From Litoribacillus peritrichatus (GTDB taxonomy: Bacteria > Pseudomonadota > Gammaproteobacteria > Pseudomonadales > Litoribrevibacteraceae), in contig NZ_BAABBN010000007.1 of the NCBI RefSeq assembly GCF_039537985.1, forward strand, positions 992,001 through 1,056,000: 64,000 nt of DNA, in the 5' to 3' direction. The notes beneath the pieces are model-generated. The model was given only the letters and a program-made list of their open reading frames with translations, was not told the DNA's origin and did no database searches. Below are positions 52,376 to 60,687 of this stretch, piece by piece (position 1 is the first letter of the stretch; every line of letters starts with the position of its first letter). The translations under genes and the position numbers were made by a program.

Positions 52376-53748
52376 AAATTGCCTCGTCGAATCAAATTGG
52401 GTGAATGGTTTATTGAAAGTACTAAGAACATTGCAATGAATGGGATCAGAGAAGTGATCAAAACAGCGCTTTGTGTATTTAGCATCTGGGCACTGCTGCC
52501 ATAAATGAGGTAGCCGAGGACACCGCCGATCCAGGTTGTGGAACTCAATAAGGCCATGACTTTGGTTTCTGACACGGGTTTGGGGCCTTGTTCAGTCGGC
52601 GACGTTGATTGCGAAATTCGAGTCCCGGATGCTCTTGCATGAGAAAGACCTGAATTAGAAGGGCCTGAATTAGAAAGGACTGAATTAGATGACGCTGAAA
52701 TAACATCCATCGCCCACGCATTACTCAGGCCGCGCCCTCCGGACGATAAAAATCGAATTAACACTGCAACCAGCCAGAAATGAAATAAGGTGGTTGCGTA
52801 AGCTAATAACATCAGCCCTGCGAAGCCCGCCAAATTGCAAAGCATCCAGAAAGGTTTCTGGCCCAACCAATCTGAAATTCGCGTAATTCCATAAACGAAA
52901 GGAATGGCAGCCAAACCACCCCATATCGCCGTGCTGGATATTGCAGTGGCGGAGAAGCCAACGTCTTTCATGGTGATAGAGGTCGCAAACAAACCGATGT
53001 AGTAGGTAACGTACATCAAGGTGGTTGCTCCGATTAAACGACGGATTTTCGAAATGACAGATTTTTTATCTTCAGGTTCACTGATGCAGGGCACAGAATC
53101 CTTTGAGCCTTTGTTGGTTGGTTGAGCAACCGCAGAATGTCTGTTGGCGACCGGAATAAAGAGACTGGAAACTGGCCAAAGCAGGTTTAATAACGCAAGT
53201 GAGAGGAAAAGAGCCTCGAACCCCCACTGATCGACAATAGGCCCGGAGATTAAACCGCCCAGCACAGACCCAAGTGGGCTGGTAATCGCCAAAACTCCCA
53301 TGACTTTTCCTCGATCATTAATGCTTTGATGATTAAGCCCTTGATTATTAACTCTTTGATCATGAGCTTGAGTGATATGGCCGGTGAGGGCATTTAAGGC
53401 CCCAAAACCAGCGCCACCTAACAACCAAACGATACTGGTATACCAAGCCAATTCGACGACGCTGTTGGCCTGCCCGACCATAAACGTCAGAGGTACAGAC
53501 ATGACGCCGGAAGTAACCAGAAGTGTTTTGGCCTTACTGGCGTGATCAATGATTTTGGTTGCGAGGAGTGCTCCGATGGCTAAACAACTGTAGGAAAACG
53601 CCAAATATAAACCTATGTGGAAATTGCTTGCACCAAGGCTGCCTGCGTAGACCGGAAGTAACGGAATCAAGCCATTGCCGCTTGTCCAGAGTATGGTACT
53701 GGTGAGGCACAACCCAAAAACGGCAGCGTTATGTGTGGTTTTACTCAT
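52372..53748 (-). CDS. MFS transporter with expanded loop repeats
   Basis: 458 residues, about 12 helices with the two six-helix halves of the major facilitator superfamily. The AFGLCLTSTILWTSGNGLIP start and the FGALNALTGHITQAH segment near helix 5 fit drug/solute exporters. Two inserts are built from 5-residue repeats: HDQRV-NNQGL-NHQSI-NDR and SNSVL-SNSGP-SNSGL, each coded by 15-bp tandem units. They fall in loops, so the transport core should be intact. The substrate is unknown. There is no clear ribosome site before the ATG. Upstream gene of the 51596 pair; divergent from the GlxA-type regulator. Confidence 0.82.
   Translation of the reverse strand: MSKTTHNAAVFGLCLTSTILWTSGNGLIPLLPVYAGSLGASNFHIGLYLAFSYSCLAIGALLATKIIDHASKAKTLLVTSGVMSVPLTFMVGQANSVVELAWYTSIVWLLGGAGFGALNALTGHITQAHDQRVNNQGLNHQSINDRGKVMGVLAITSPLGSVLGGLISGPIVDQWGFEALFLSLALLNLLWPVSSLFIPVANRHSAVAQPTNKGSKDSVPCISEPEDKKSVISKIRRLIGATTLMYVTYYIGLFATSITMKDVGFSATAISSTAIWGGLAAIPFVYGITRISDWLGQKPFWMLCNLAGFAGLMLLAYATTLFHFWLVAVLIRFLSSGGRGLSNAWAMDVISASSNSVLSNSGPSNSGLSHARASGTRISQSTSPTEQGPKPVSETKVMALLSSTTWIGGVLGYLIYGSSAQMLNTQSAVLITSLIPFIAMFLVLSINHSPNLIRRGNL
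52647..52691. repeat. Three 15-bp tandem units in the MFS gene (C-half)
   Basis: GACCTGAATTAGAAG, GGCCTGAATTAGAAA and GGACTGAATTAGATG run head to tail. On the minus strand they code for SNSxx repeats in a loop. In frame, one to three differences between copies. Confidence 0.88.
53311..53370. repeat. Four diverged 15-bp tandem units in the MFS gene (N-half)
   Basis: TCGATCATTAATGCT, TTGATGATTAAGCCC, TTGATTATTAACTCT and TTGATCATGAGCTTG. On the minus strand they code for pentapeptides of the form (H/N)xQxx in a loop near helix 5. Unrelated in sequence to the other repeat in the same gene. Confidence 0.8.
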
Positions 53749-53809
53749 AGGAGGTTGATCATCATTAAGTTGTAAACAAGGTTAGCGACAGAAAGAAAAG
53801 ACTGGTAAG

Positions 53810-53821
53810 GTCATAAATGAC
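53810..53821. promoter_or_regulatory. 12-bp palindrome between MFS and GlxA-type genes
   Basis: GTCAT, AA, ATGAC. It lies in the 112-base divergent promoter region and could be a binding site for the GlxA-type regulator. Weak evidence: short, and found by eye. Confidence 0.3.
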
Positions 53822-53860
53822 TTTAATCATGTGAAAAGTGAATTTTTCGGTATTTCCAGT

Positions 53861-54877
53861 ATGAGCATAACCCAATCAAACCGTTCAGGGTCGGTACGAG
53901 TGACCGTGGTAATGGCACCTTACTCTTCTTCCGCCAGTATTTCTGCGACGTTAGAGATGCTGGAAAGTGCCAATTTTCTCAACGTTGTGAAGCAACAAAA
54001 GGCAGGTGCCCCTAACCCTAAAATGTTGTTTGATATAGAAACCGTATCCATGGATGGTAAGCCGGTACAGTGTTCAGGCGGATTATCTTTAACGCCCCAA
54101 AGAACAATGGATTCGGTAACTGAGACGGATTTAATTATTATTCCCGGCTTTTTATTTAATATTTTACTTGCGTTGCCATTATTGATGCCGGTCTCTAAGT
54201 GGCTGGCGAATTTATACGATAAAGGCGCGACCATCGCGACCATTTGTACCGGTGCTTTTGTTGCTGCTCAGGCAGGTATTCTTGACGACAAACAAGCCAC
54301 TACTCATTGGTATTATGCCAAAGAGTTTAAGCGAAGATTCCCTGCGGTAACGCTGATGGATCAACTCACCGTGACAGACGATGATGGCCTGATTTGCTCC
54401 GGAGGGGCGTCTGCGGCAACGGACATGTTGATGTATCTGGTTCGAAAGTTTGGCTCGGTGGACATTGCGGCCGAATGCTCAAAAAAACTGTTGGTGGATT
54501 CCTGCCAGCGAAGCCAGTTGCCATACATGCAATACAGTTTTAAACGAAACCATGAGGATCGGGAGATTGCTGCTGTTCAGAATTGGTTGGACAAACACTT
54601 TGAGCAGGAAATTGTCTTTGATCAGTTGGCCAAGCAGTTTAATTTCGGGCAACGAAATTTTATTCGTCGGTTTAAACTGGCCACCGGTGAAACCCCCAAT
54701 CAATATTTACAAAATTTAAGGATTGAGCGTGCGAAGTACTTTTTAGAAACTACCAATACTTCGTTAGAGCGTGTGACGTATCAAGTGGGTTATGAAGACA
54801 GTAACTCTTTCCGTCGTTTGTTCAAAAACCGGGTGGGTCTGTCGCCGGCGGATTACCGGAAGAAATTTCAGGTTTGA
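53861..54877 (+). CDS. GlxA-family AraC regulator with DJ-1/PfpI domain
   Basis: 338 residues. The N-terminal DJ-1/PfpI-like domain (~10-190) has DLIIIPGFLF and IATICTGAFVAAQAGIL with the elbow Cys, then DDKQATTHWYY. The C-terminal AraC domain (~230-335) has FDQLAKQFNFGQRNFIRRFK and LERVTYQVGYEDSNSFRRLF. This arrangement occurs in regulators of catabolism or export whose ligand is unknown. ATG 53861 was preferred to an in-frame GTG at 53831; the ribosome site is weak. Divergent from the MFS operon, its likely target. Confidence 0.88.
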   Translation: MSITQSNRSGSVRVTVVMAPYSSSASISATLEMLESANFLNVVKQQKAGAPNPKMLFDIETVSMDGKPVQCSGGLSLTPQRTMDSVTETDLIIIPGFLFNILLALPLLMPVSKWLANLYDKGATIATICTGAFVAAQAGILDDKQATTHWYYAKEFKRRFPAVTLMDQLTVTDDDGLICSGGASAATDMLMYLVRKFGSVDIAAECSKKLLVDSCQRSQLPYMQYSFKRNHEDREIAAVQNWLDKHFEQEIVFDQLAKQFNFGQRNFIRRFKLATGETPNQYLQNLRIERAKYFLETTNTSLERVTYQVGYEDSNSFRRLFKNRVGLSPADYRKKFQV

Positions 54878-55092
54878 TGATGTGACTCTATGTTATGACT
54901 TAATGGCGTGTATAAATAGACTTTAAGTCGGTCATAAAACACTTTGTAGCAACACTTGGGACTTGTTTTTGTATATAATTCGCGCACTTTTAATTAACCT
55001 TTATTCGTTGATTCACTTCAATTACAAAGATAACAATTAGCTGTCATTCAATGATGGTTTGAAGGATCAAAACAGTATTCTTTAAGGATTGC

Positions 55093-55881
55093 ATGGATAT
55101 ATATTCATTTGCTTCTGGTGGCATTATTAATCTTCATAAAGCGGAGATTAAGGCAGCCGATGGAAGTAAGCACTCACTGGGTCATAAAGAAAATGAACTG
55201 TTGCGCTTGTTGTTAACGGCATCGCCTGATGTGGTAGATAAAAATACTATTACCGAAACCGTTTGGCAGCGGCCCGTGATCAGTGAAAGCGCAATCAGTG
55301 TCGCGATTGCCAAGCTCAGAAAGCTGTTGCGCAACATCAGTAAAGACGAGATTGAAATCATTACGGCAAAAGGAGTCGGTTATCGACTGACGTTGGCTCC
55401 GGACGTTCAGGTTAAAGCCTTTGATGATCAGTCGGCGTCCGGGCCTTCTTCTGTGCAGGCATCCTTACGTTTATCCGGCCAATCCGTTTCGCCTGAAACC
55501 TTGTTAACGGATGAAGAGAAGGATTGCCTTCAGGATGTGAACACCTTTGAAGGTGAAGAGTACATTGATCAAAAATTCGGTTCTTTGTATTGGAAGCATT
55601 GTCTGATCCTAGTGATATTGGCGGTTTCTTTAAGTGCTTTCAGCTATTTGAGCTGGGTTTATGGGTTTACCAAATGCCGTGAATTGGTCAATGGGGAAGC
55701 CATTGTCACCTCTGGAAATATTCATCAGGTCAGGCACCTTTGCTGGTCTGAGATAGGAGAAAGAGATGCGCTGCGTATTATCAGGTCGGTGGATGTTACG
55801 GAAGCATCGGTGGTTTTGATCGACAAGGATGAAGCTTTGAAACTCTATACCCAGGATGGGGAGCTGATAAAAAATGATTAA
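55093..55881 (+). CDS. ToxR/VtrA-like membrane-bound transcriptional regulator
   Basis: 262 residues. The N-terminal OmpR/PhoB-type winged helix (~15-105) has HKENELLRLLLTASPDVV, SAISVAIAKLRKLL and AKGVGYRLT. A linker of ~60 residues leads to one TM helix (170-191, CLILVILAVSLSAFSYLSWV). A periplasmic domain of ~70 residues follows, with C195 and C217. It is anchored in the inner membrane and would bind DNA while sensing the periplasm. The next gene overlaps by eight bases and encodes a single-helix periplasmic partner, the ToxRS or VtrA/VtrC arrangement. AAGGATTGC precedes the ATG; a TATAAT box lies at 54974. Confidence 0.87.
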   Translation: MDIYSFASGGIINLHKAEIKAADGSKHSLGHKENELLRLLLTASPDVVDKNTITETVWQRPVISESAISVAIAKLRKLLRNISKDEIEIITAKGVGYRLTLAPDVQVKAFDDQSASGPSSVQASLRLSGQSVSPETLLTDEEKDCLQDVNTFEGEEYIDQKFGSLYWKHCLILVILAVSLSAFSYLSWVYGFTKCRELVNGEAIVTSGNIHQVRHLCWSEIGERDALRIIRSVDVTEASVVLIDKDEALKLYTQDGELIKND

Positions 55882-56329
55882 TAAACTGCTGATGATGTCT
55901 TGGGGCGTGTGCGCTTTCATCGTATGCGCAGGGGGGTATATTCTGTGGGATTCGTATTCGTGCAATTTTGAAATGAGTTTTCCAGGTTCTGACTCATTGG
56001 CAAAGTGTGAGCAGGGGGTTTATTACACCAGAACCCGTATTGAGCAAGGGGATGAACGTTATAAAATCAACACAGAGTCTTTTTATGTAAAAATTCTGGA
56101 CCGTATTCTTTTGTTGCCAAAAGAAAAGGACATAGATGTTGAAATGAAGGGCAGTTTGGCGGTTTATAATGCTGATAAAATTAAAACACCGCATCGAACC
56201 TTTGGGAACCAGCCGTATACGTCGCTCAGTTTATTGTACACGCCGAAAAACGAGTTACTTGGTGTCGCTATTTTCAGTGATCCAAACAGTGTGTTTGTAC
56301 CTGCAACTTACGTTACAGGTACGTTTTAA
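55874..56329 (+). CDS. ToxS/VtrC-like periplasmic co-sensor
   Basis: 151 residues. One N-terminal membrane helix (~5-25, WGVCAFIVCAGGYILW) is followed by a ~125-residue periplasmic domain. C30 and C45 may form a disulfide. The domain is beta-rich (YYTRTRIEQGDERYKI, YTSLSLLYTPKNELLGVAIF) and ends FVPATYVTGTF, which fits the barrel partner fold known for VtrC and ToxS, though sequence identity cannot be judged by eye. It starts inside the regulator gene with an eight-base overlap, so the pair is translationally coupled. Placed to stabilise and tune the regulator; the ligand may be a lipid. Confidence 0.75.
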   Translation: MINKLLMMSWGVCAFIVCAGGYILWDSYSCNFEMSFPGSDSLAKCEQGVYYTRTRIEQGDERYKINTESFYVKILDRILLLPKEKDIDVEMKGSLAVYNADKIKTPHRTFGNQPYTSLSLLYTPKNELLGVAIFSDPNSVFVPATYVTGTF

Positions 56330-56350
56330 AGCACTCTAATATAGTTTTGA

Positions 56351-57562
56351 TCAGAACTTATACGAATATTGCAGACCCACCGTCGTCGCACTGACGTCGG
56401 TGGTGGCTTTGATATTCGAAGAAGTGCCTGGAATCACTGACAAGCTCTCATCAATCTCGCCTTCTTCCCCGATGATGTAGCTCATGCCCAGATCAAACGT
56501 GGAATGCTCGGTCGGTTTGTAACTGACGCCAGCGGACAGCCAGTGACGATCTGAATCGGGGATTGACAGAGAACTCATTTCATCCGTCGGTGCCATATCG
56601 TACATGTAACCGGCGCGAAGTTCCCACTCCGGGTTCATGTAGTAAGTCCCACCCAAAGATACGTGGCCTGCGTCCTGCCATTTGTATTCCTTAATATCGG
56701 TGCTCAGGTCGTCCGAGGTTAAAGAATCAAATTCAGACCATTTCACGTATTGCAGGCTGTAGTGCATGGCAAATTGCTCGTGCAATCTGTGATAGCCAGA
56801 GAACTCGATCATATCCGGCAGCGGGATACTGATGCTGTCTGCGCTTTCACCGCCCATGGTGACATCACCGTCCGCTTCTAAGTCCGGGCTGAAACGGTAA
56901 GATAGGCCAATCCGGTTATTGGCATCAAACTCGTACGCCATACCTACGTTGAAGCCAAGTGCCTCGCCATCGGCTTCCACGTCCAATAAGCCTTTACGAT
57001 AAATTTCACCCGAGCCATGAATCACGTCCAGACCTGCGCCTAAGCTCAGTTGATCGTTGACTCGATATGCGGCCGATAAACCCAGATTGACGCTCATCAG
57101 GCTGGTATCCCCACCAAACTCGTCGGCCATGAAGTCGTCATCAAAGCTGACGTCGGTACCGAAATTGGAGTAGGCGGAAGCGCCTACCGTCCAATTGGTG
57201 CCTTCCAGCGGTTGCACATAGTAGAAGTTAGGAATGACTGTACTTCCGCCCACATCCTCCGCGCTGGTTTCGACGGTATCGCCTACGAGCGGGGTGTAAG
57301 TTGCGTCCGGTACATCCACGCTGGAGTCGATGTAAGTGCCACCGAAAGATATTTCTGCACTGTCGAACAAGGTCATCGCAGCCGCGTTTCTCGAAATGAC
57401 CGAAGCGTTGTCGGCGATGATGGCATCCCCGGCGAAGGCCCGGCCCAAACCCGTAGCGGACTGGGCGTTTAACTGAAAGCCGGCTGCCAAACCTTGTTGT
57501 GAGGTCAGAAGCATAGCGCTGGAGATCGAAAAATAACCGATAGAGTACTTGAATTTATTCAT
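56351..57562 (-). CDS. fadL: FadL-family outer-membrane long-chain fatty acid transporter
   Basis: 403 residues. The signal peptide ends near QGLAAGFQ (~27). The mature N-terminus GFQLNAQSATGLGRAFAGDA and then DNASVISRNAAAMTLFDSAE are the plug/hatch signatures of FadL (NPA-like block changed to RNAAAM). The C-terminus SATTVGLQYSYKF ends in Phe. Takes up long-chain fatty acids by lateral diffusion. AAGGAG lies nine bases before the ATG. It overlaps the end of the upstream lipase gene by eight bases. The same volA-fadL coupling is known in Vibrio cholerae. Confidence 0.92.
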   Translation of the reverse strand: MNKFKYSIGYFSISSAMLLTSQQGLAAGFQLNAQSATGLGRAFAGDAIIADNASVISRNAAAMTLFDSAEISFGGTYIDSSVDVPDATYTPLVGDTVETSAEDVGGSTVIPNFYYVQPLEGTNWTVGASAYSNFGTDVSFDDDFMADEFGGDTSLMSVNLGLSAAYRVNDQLSLGAGLDVIHGSGEIYRKGLLDVEADGEALGFNVGMAYEFDANNRIGLSYRFSPDLEADGDVTMGGESADSISIPLPDMIEFSGYHRLHEQFAMHYSLQYVKWSEFDSLTSDDLSTDIKEYKWQDAGHVSLGGTYYMNPEWELRAGYMYDMAPTDEMSSLSIPDSDRHWLSAGVSYKPTEHSTFDLGMSYIIGEEGEIDESLSVIPGTSSNIKATTDVSATTVGLQYSYKF

Positions 57563-59897
57563 TATGGTTAGCTCCTTCTACGGTGCTTGCATCTTTAATA
57601 ATGATCATTTCGCCTGCAGTTTCGATCATTTTGGCAATGGCTGATTGTTGAGTGTCTGTTGCACTCCAGACGTGGTTGAGTTGTTCTTTATCTGGTAATC
57701 CTGGTACACCGTCTTCGTTCATTGGGCCTTCGTATGGGAATAAGTAAGTGCCGTGCCCGCCTACCGTTCCGTTAATGAAACCTCGAATACCTTCTGTGCC
57801 TGATTGGGCGTGAGCAACTTCACCGTCGGCTGGGGAGACACTGATAATACGCTCTAAGCCTAATGCGGTTATCAGTGGTTCTGTTCCTGTCAGCAGGTTG
57901 TTGGTGCTACTGTTCGGAATTACATTGTCTGGTAAGTACTCGCCTACCTGGCAGCCGTCGTCACCACAGTTACCTTTGGCCTGAATCAACACTGTCTTTT
58001 GTTGGTTTTCTCGTTGTAGCTTGGTGTGGCTAACCGGATCACCACTGTCGACGGTGGTCTGTACGTTTTGTATCAGAGTGGGCAAAATTAAGCTGTAAAT
58101 GTCGTTCTCCAACATTGCTACCGCGTCTCTATTTTGTTGGGATTCCCCGACAAACTCGTTCAGTGCAGTAATACACTCTTCATTGCTGGCGTCTGGTGTA
58201 CAGATATCCGGCAACAGGCTTTCTGCAATGCCTCGTTGTACATCGGGAGACTTTTTAATGGCCATTTCTGTATCGTGGCCAAGGTGCGGTGACTCCAGAA
58301 CAATGCCTGTCAGCCCTTGTCCAGGTACTGCGAAGTTAACGGTTTCAAACGTCAGGTCAGAATGCTTTTGAGATTGCTCACTGACCATCACAGACATGAT
58401 GGCGCCCAAAGAATGGCCAATCAGGTGAACTTCGGAAGTGTCAACCCAATCGGTTGCTTTGCTTAAAGCAAAACGTAAACTCAGCTGATCCGAGATGGCC
58501 TGATGCAAATTACTGCGTAATGTCAGAGGTGACGTAATGTTGATGAAAAAGGCGCTGTTGTTACTGACGCTGATTTCATCTTTGTCATCTTCAGTTTCGA
58601 TGCCTGTGTTGTCACCGTCATCAGCTATCGGTGGAGAGAGCTCAGGGATGGTGGAAATGACTCGTTCACCATGGTAAATCTGATCAATTGCGACAACCAG
58701 ATAGCCTTTATCCACTAAGTCTTTGGTCATGGTATCGGCGTTTTCTTTTTTACCGGTGATGCCATGAACAAACATGACCACAGGTAATTTTTCTTCCTGT
58801 GTTGGTTTCCAGCCCTTTGGCGCATACATTAACACAGGCACATCCACTGTTTGAGCTTCAGCAGGAACAGGGTTGTCTTTGGTTAAATGACCACCATCAG
58901 AAGTTTTGGTCCAGCTATAGAGTTCAGGACAGTTTGCTATCGGGTCGTAAGGATCAAGTGAACAAGTACCATCGTCATCTTCAATGACCGGCAGGTAGTA
59001 AGGCAAAGCTAAGGTTGTGGTGAAGTTGTCATACTTCTGATTAAACCCAGGCACTTTTGCAGGGGTTGTTGTAAATGAGGCTGCATTTGCATTGTTGTTT
59101 ATGATTTCATCCAAAACCGGATTGACGCTTTGGGTGGTAAATTGTGCTGCATAAACAAGCTCACCTACACCGCCAACAATCTGAAAGTGATTTTCTGCTG
59201 AGAGTAACTGGGCCTGAATTTCCAGTTCTTGGTCTGTTAAGTCGCCATCCTGGTTGTTTTTGATGCGGGTGAATTCACTGTCGGCTTCCAAAGCAAGCCC
59301 GTCCTGAGTCAAAACACGATCATTAATGGCAATGTAATAGATACTTTCGTTATCCAGTACCTGAAGTGGTTTGATTTCAATTTCACTGCCTGTGGAGATC
59401 ACTTCAACAGGGATTTCCTGTGGGTTACCGGTAGCGGCATCCGAAATAAGCTTCACGTTGTCTTTTAATGACGCCTGATCAAGCGGATAGCGCTCTTCGG
59501 TATTGCGGTTAGCAATCGGCACTTTGATCACATTGGACATGCCCCAGCCATCCAGTGCGCCGACCGAGGTTTCATAACTTTGGTAGTAAGCTTCAAATTC
59601 CTGATCACTCAGTTGTCCTGGCAGAGGTTCGCCCGGCAACGAGATGGTTCCGTCTTCGTCATAACCGTAGCCATCGTTTGGCATAGGTAGCGAAGAGGTG
59701 TTGTACGGCACAAACGTTTCTTCGATGGTATCGCCTGAGCTTGAGGAGTCGTCAGAACAGCCTGCCAAAAGCGCAAGAGGAAAGCTCAGTGCGCCAAAGA
59801 TCTGTGCTTTAGATTTTCTAGTCGATTTGTTATTAGTCTTGCCATGTTCAGCTTTCTGAAAAACATGAGCAAGGTTATTTCTTTGTTTTATTACCAT
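57555..59897 (-). CDS. volA: VolA/Pla-1/cef-family surface lipoprotein lipase
   Basis: 780 residues. A long basic n-region (~30 residues) precedes a lipoprotein signal with lipobox LLAGC (C47), followed by SDDSSSSGD. A linker and N-terminal domain lead to an alpha/beta hydrolase domain: MFVHGITGKKENADTM (oxyanion-region), LVVAIDQIYHG, and the nucleophile elbow IGHSLGAIM with S496. The size and N-terminal layout match the VolA/Pla-1/cef lipase group. VolA of V. cholerae releases fatty acids from lysophosphatidylcholine at the cell surface for uptake by FadL, encoded next here. Only one Met is available as start, so the long n-region is real. Confidence 0.88.
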   Translation of the reverse strand: MVIKQRNNLAHVFQKAEHGKTNNKSTRKSKAQIFGALSFPLALLAGCSDDSSSSGDTIEETFVPYNTSSLPMPNDGYGYDEDGTISLPGEPLPGQLSDQEFEAYYQSYETSVGALDGWGMSNVIKVPIANRNTEERYPLDQASLKDNVKLISDAATGNPQEIPVEVISTGSEIEIKPLQVLDNESIYYIAINDRVLTQDGLALEADSEFTRIKNNQDGDLTDQELEIQAQLLSAENHFQIVGGVGELVYAAQFTTQSVNPVLDEIINNNANAASFTTTPAKVPGFNQKYDNFTTTLALPYYLPVIEDDDGTCSLDPYDPIANCPELYSWTKTSDGGHLTKDNPVPAEAQTVDVPVLMYAPKGWKPTQEEKLPVVMFVHGITGKKENADTMTKDLVDKGYLVVAIDQIYHGERVISTIPELSPPIADDGDNTGIETEDDKDEISVSNNSAFFINITSPLTLRSNLHQAISDQLSLRFALSKATDWVDTSEVHLIGHSLGAIMSVMVSEQSQKHSDLTFETVNFAVPGQGLTGIVLESPHLGHDTEMAIKKSPDVQRGIAESLLPDICTPDASNEECITALNEFVGESQQNRDAVAMLENDIYSLILPTLIQNVQTTVDSGDPVSHTKLQRENQQKTVLIQAKGNCGDDGCQVGEYLPDNVIPNSSTNNLLTGTEPLITALGLERIISVSPADGEVAHAQSGTEGIRGFINGTVGGHGTYLFPYEGPMNEDGVPGLPDKEQLNHVWSATDTQQSAIAKMIETAGEMIIIKDASTVEGANHNE

Positions 59898-60687
59898 CCC
59901 CTACGTTCCTTTTATTTGTATAAAAATTGATTCAATGAACGCTGATTTCTGCTGTTAAACGATGTGCCGTTTGTTTTGCGGTTCGTCAGCGACCTGCTTT
60001 TTAAAAAATTCATCCGCTCCTGAAATCAATATCGAACTGATATCGAGTCATTTGTTGGAGGCAGATATTGGCGGGTGGCTACTAAAAAACCTAATTAACA
60101 ATCCCTAATAAACCCTAACTGTTTGAAATTAAATGATTTTGTTGTTTTTGTTAGGGTTTTTTAAATTGGCCTGATTTGGCAAAAATAAAGAATTTGGGCA
60201 GTCAAAGCCTGCCAGGAGGTTGTTGGGTTTGGGGGTTGGAAGAATGAAATTTCAAAACAAGACTTATCGTTATAGGGGGAAAGGCAATGACTGATGAATA
60301 GAAAATATCGCCTGATTGTCCGAAAAACAGGCTAAAACGTGCTGATTATTAATTAAACAGATGTAAGTGATTTATTGGTTTGGTTGTTGGTAAATGGCTT
60401 TTCGTGTGTAAGTGATCTCAGGTTTAGTCATGAAACAGTTTGGCCTGATTGTTTCACTAAGCCAGATATTCTCAGGGTTAGTACGAGATTTTCTCTGAGG
60501 TCGCTCTCAAAGCAATATGGATGTCGCTTTGTGCTCTTTTACCCTATGCCTTCTTGCAAAAGCTTTTGGGCTGGCTGGGATACTAATAAGTAATGACCAT
60601 ACTTATACAACTAGGTTACTCATTCGGGTCTTTAGCATCGGTGAAGGTTCATCAGGCATAGGCAGCTTCATTTAGGTAGGTGATGTA
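59898..60687. other. Long intergenic region, 790 bases, upstream of volA
   Basis: No convincing gene; the only ORF over 60 codons (60375-60593) has no ribosome site or coding character. It holds the volA-fadL promoter and the promoter of the kinase at 60688. Noted structures: an inverted repeat AAACG/CGTTT at 59957-59972; CCCTAA direct repeats at 60103-60108 and 60113-60118 (10-bp period); and AAACCCTAAC (60110-60119) pairing with GTTAGGGTTT (60150-60159), followed by T-run. The last could be a terminator or attenuator-like hairpin. Confidence 0.55.

Noticed and set aside
60375..60593. 72-residue plus-strand ORF in the gap upstream of the right-edge kinase
   Set aside because: No ribosome site, non-standard start, odd composition with many Cys/Phe/Trp, no domain; treated as noncoding.
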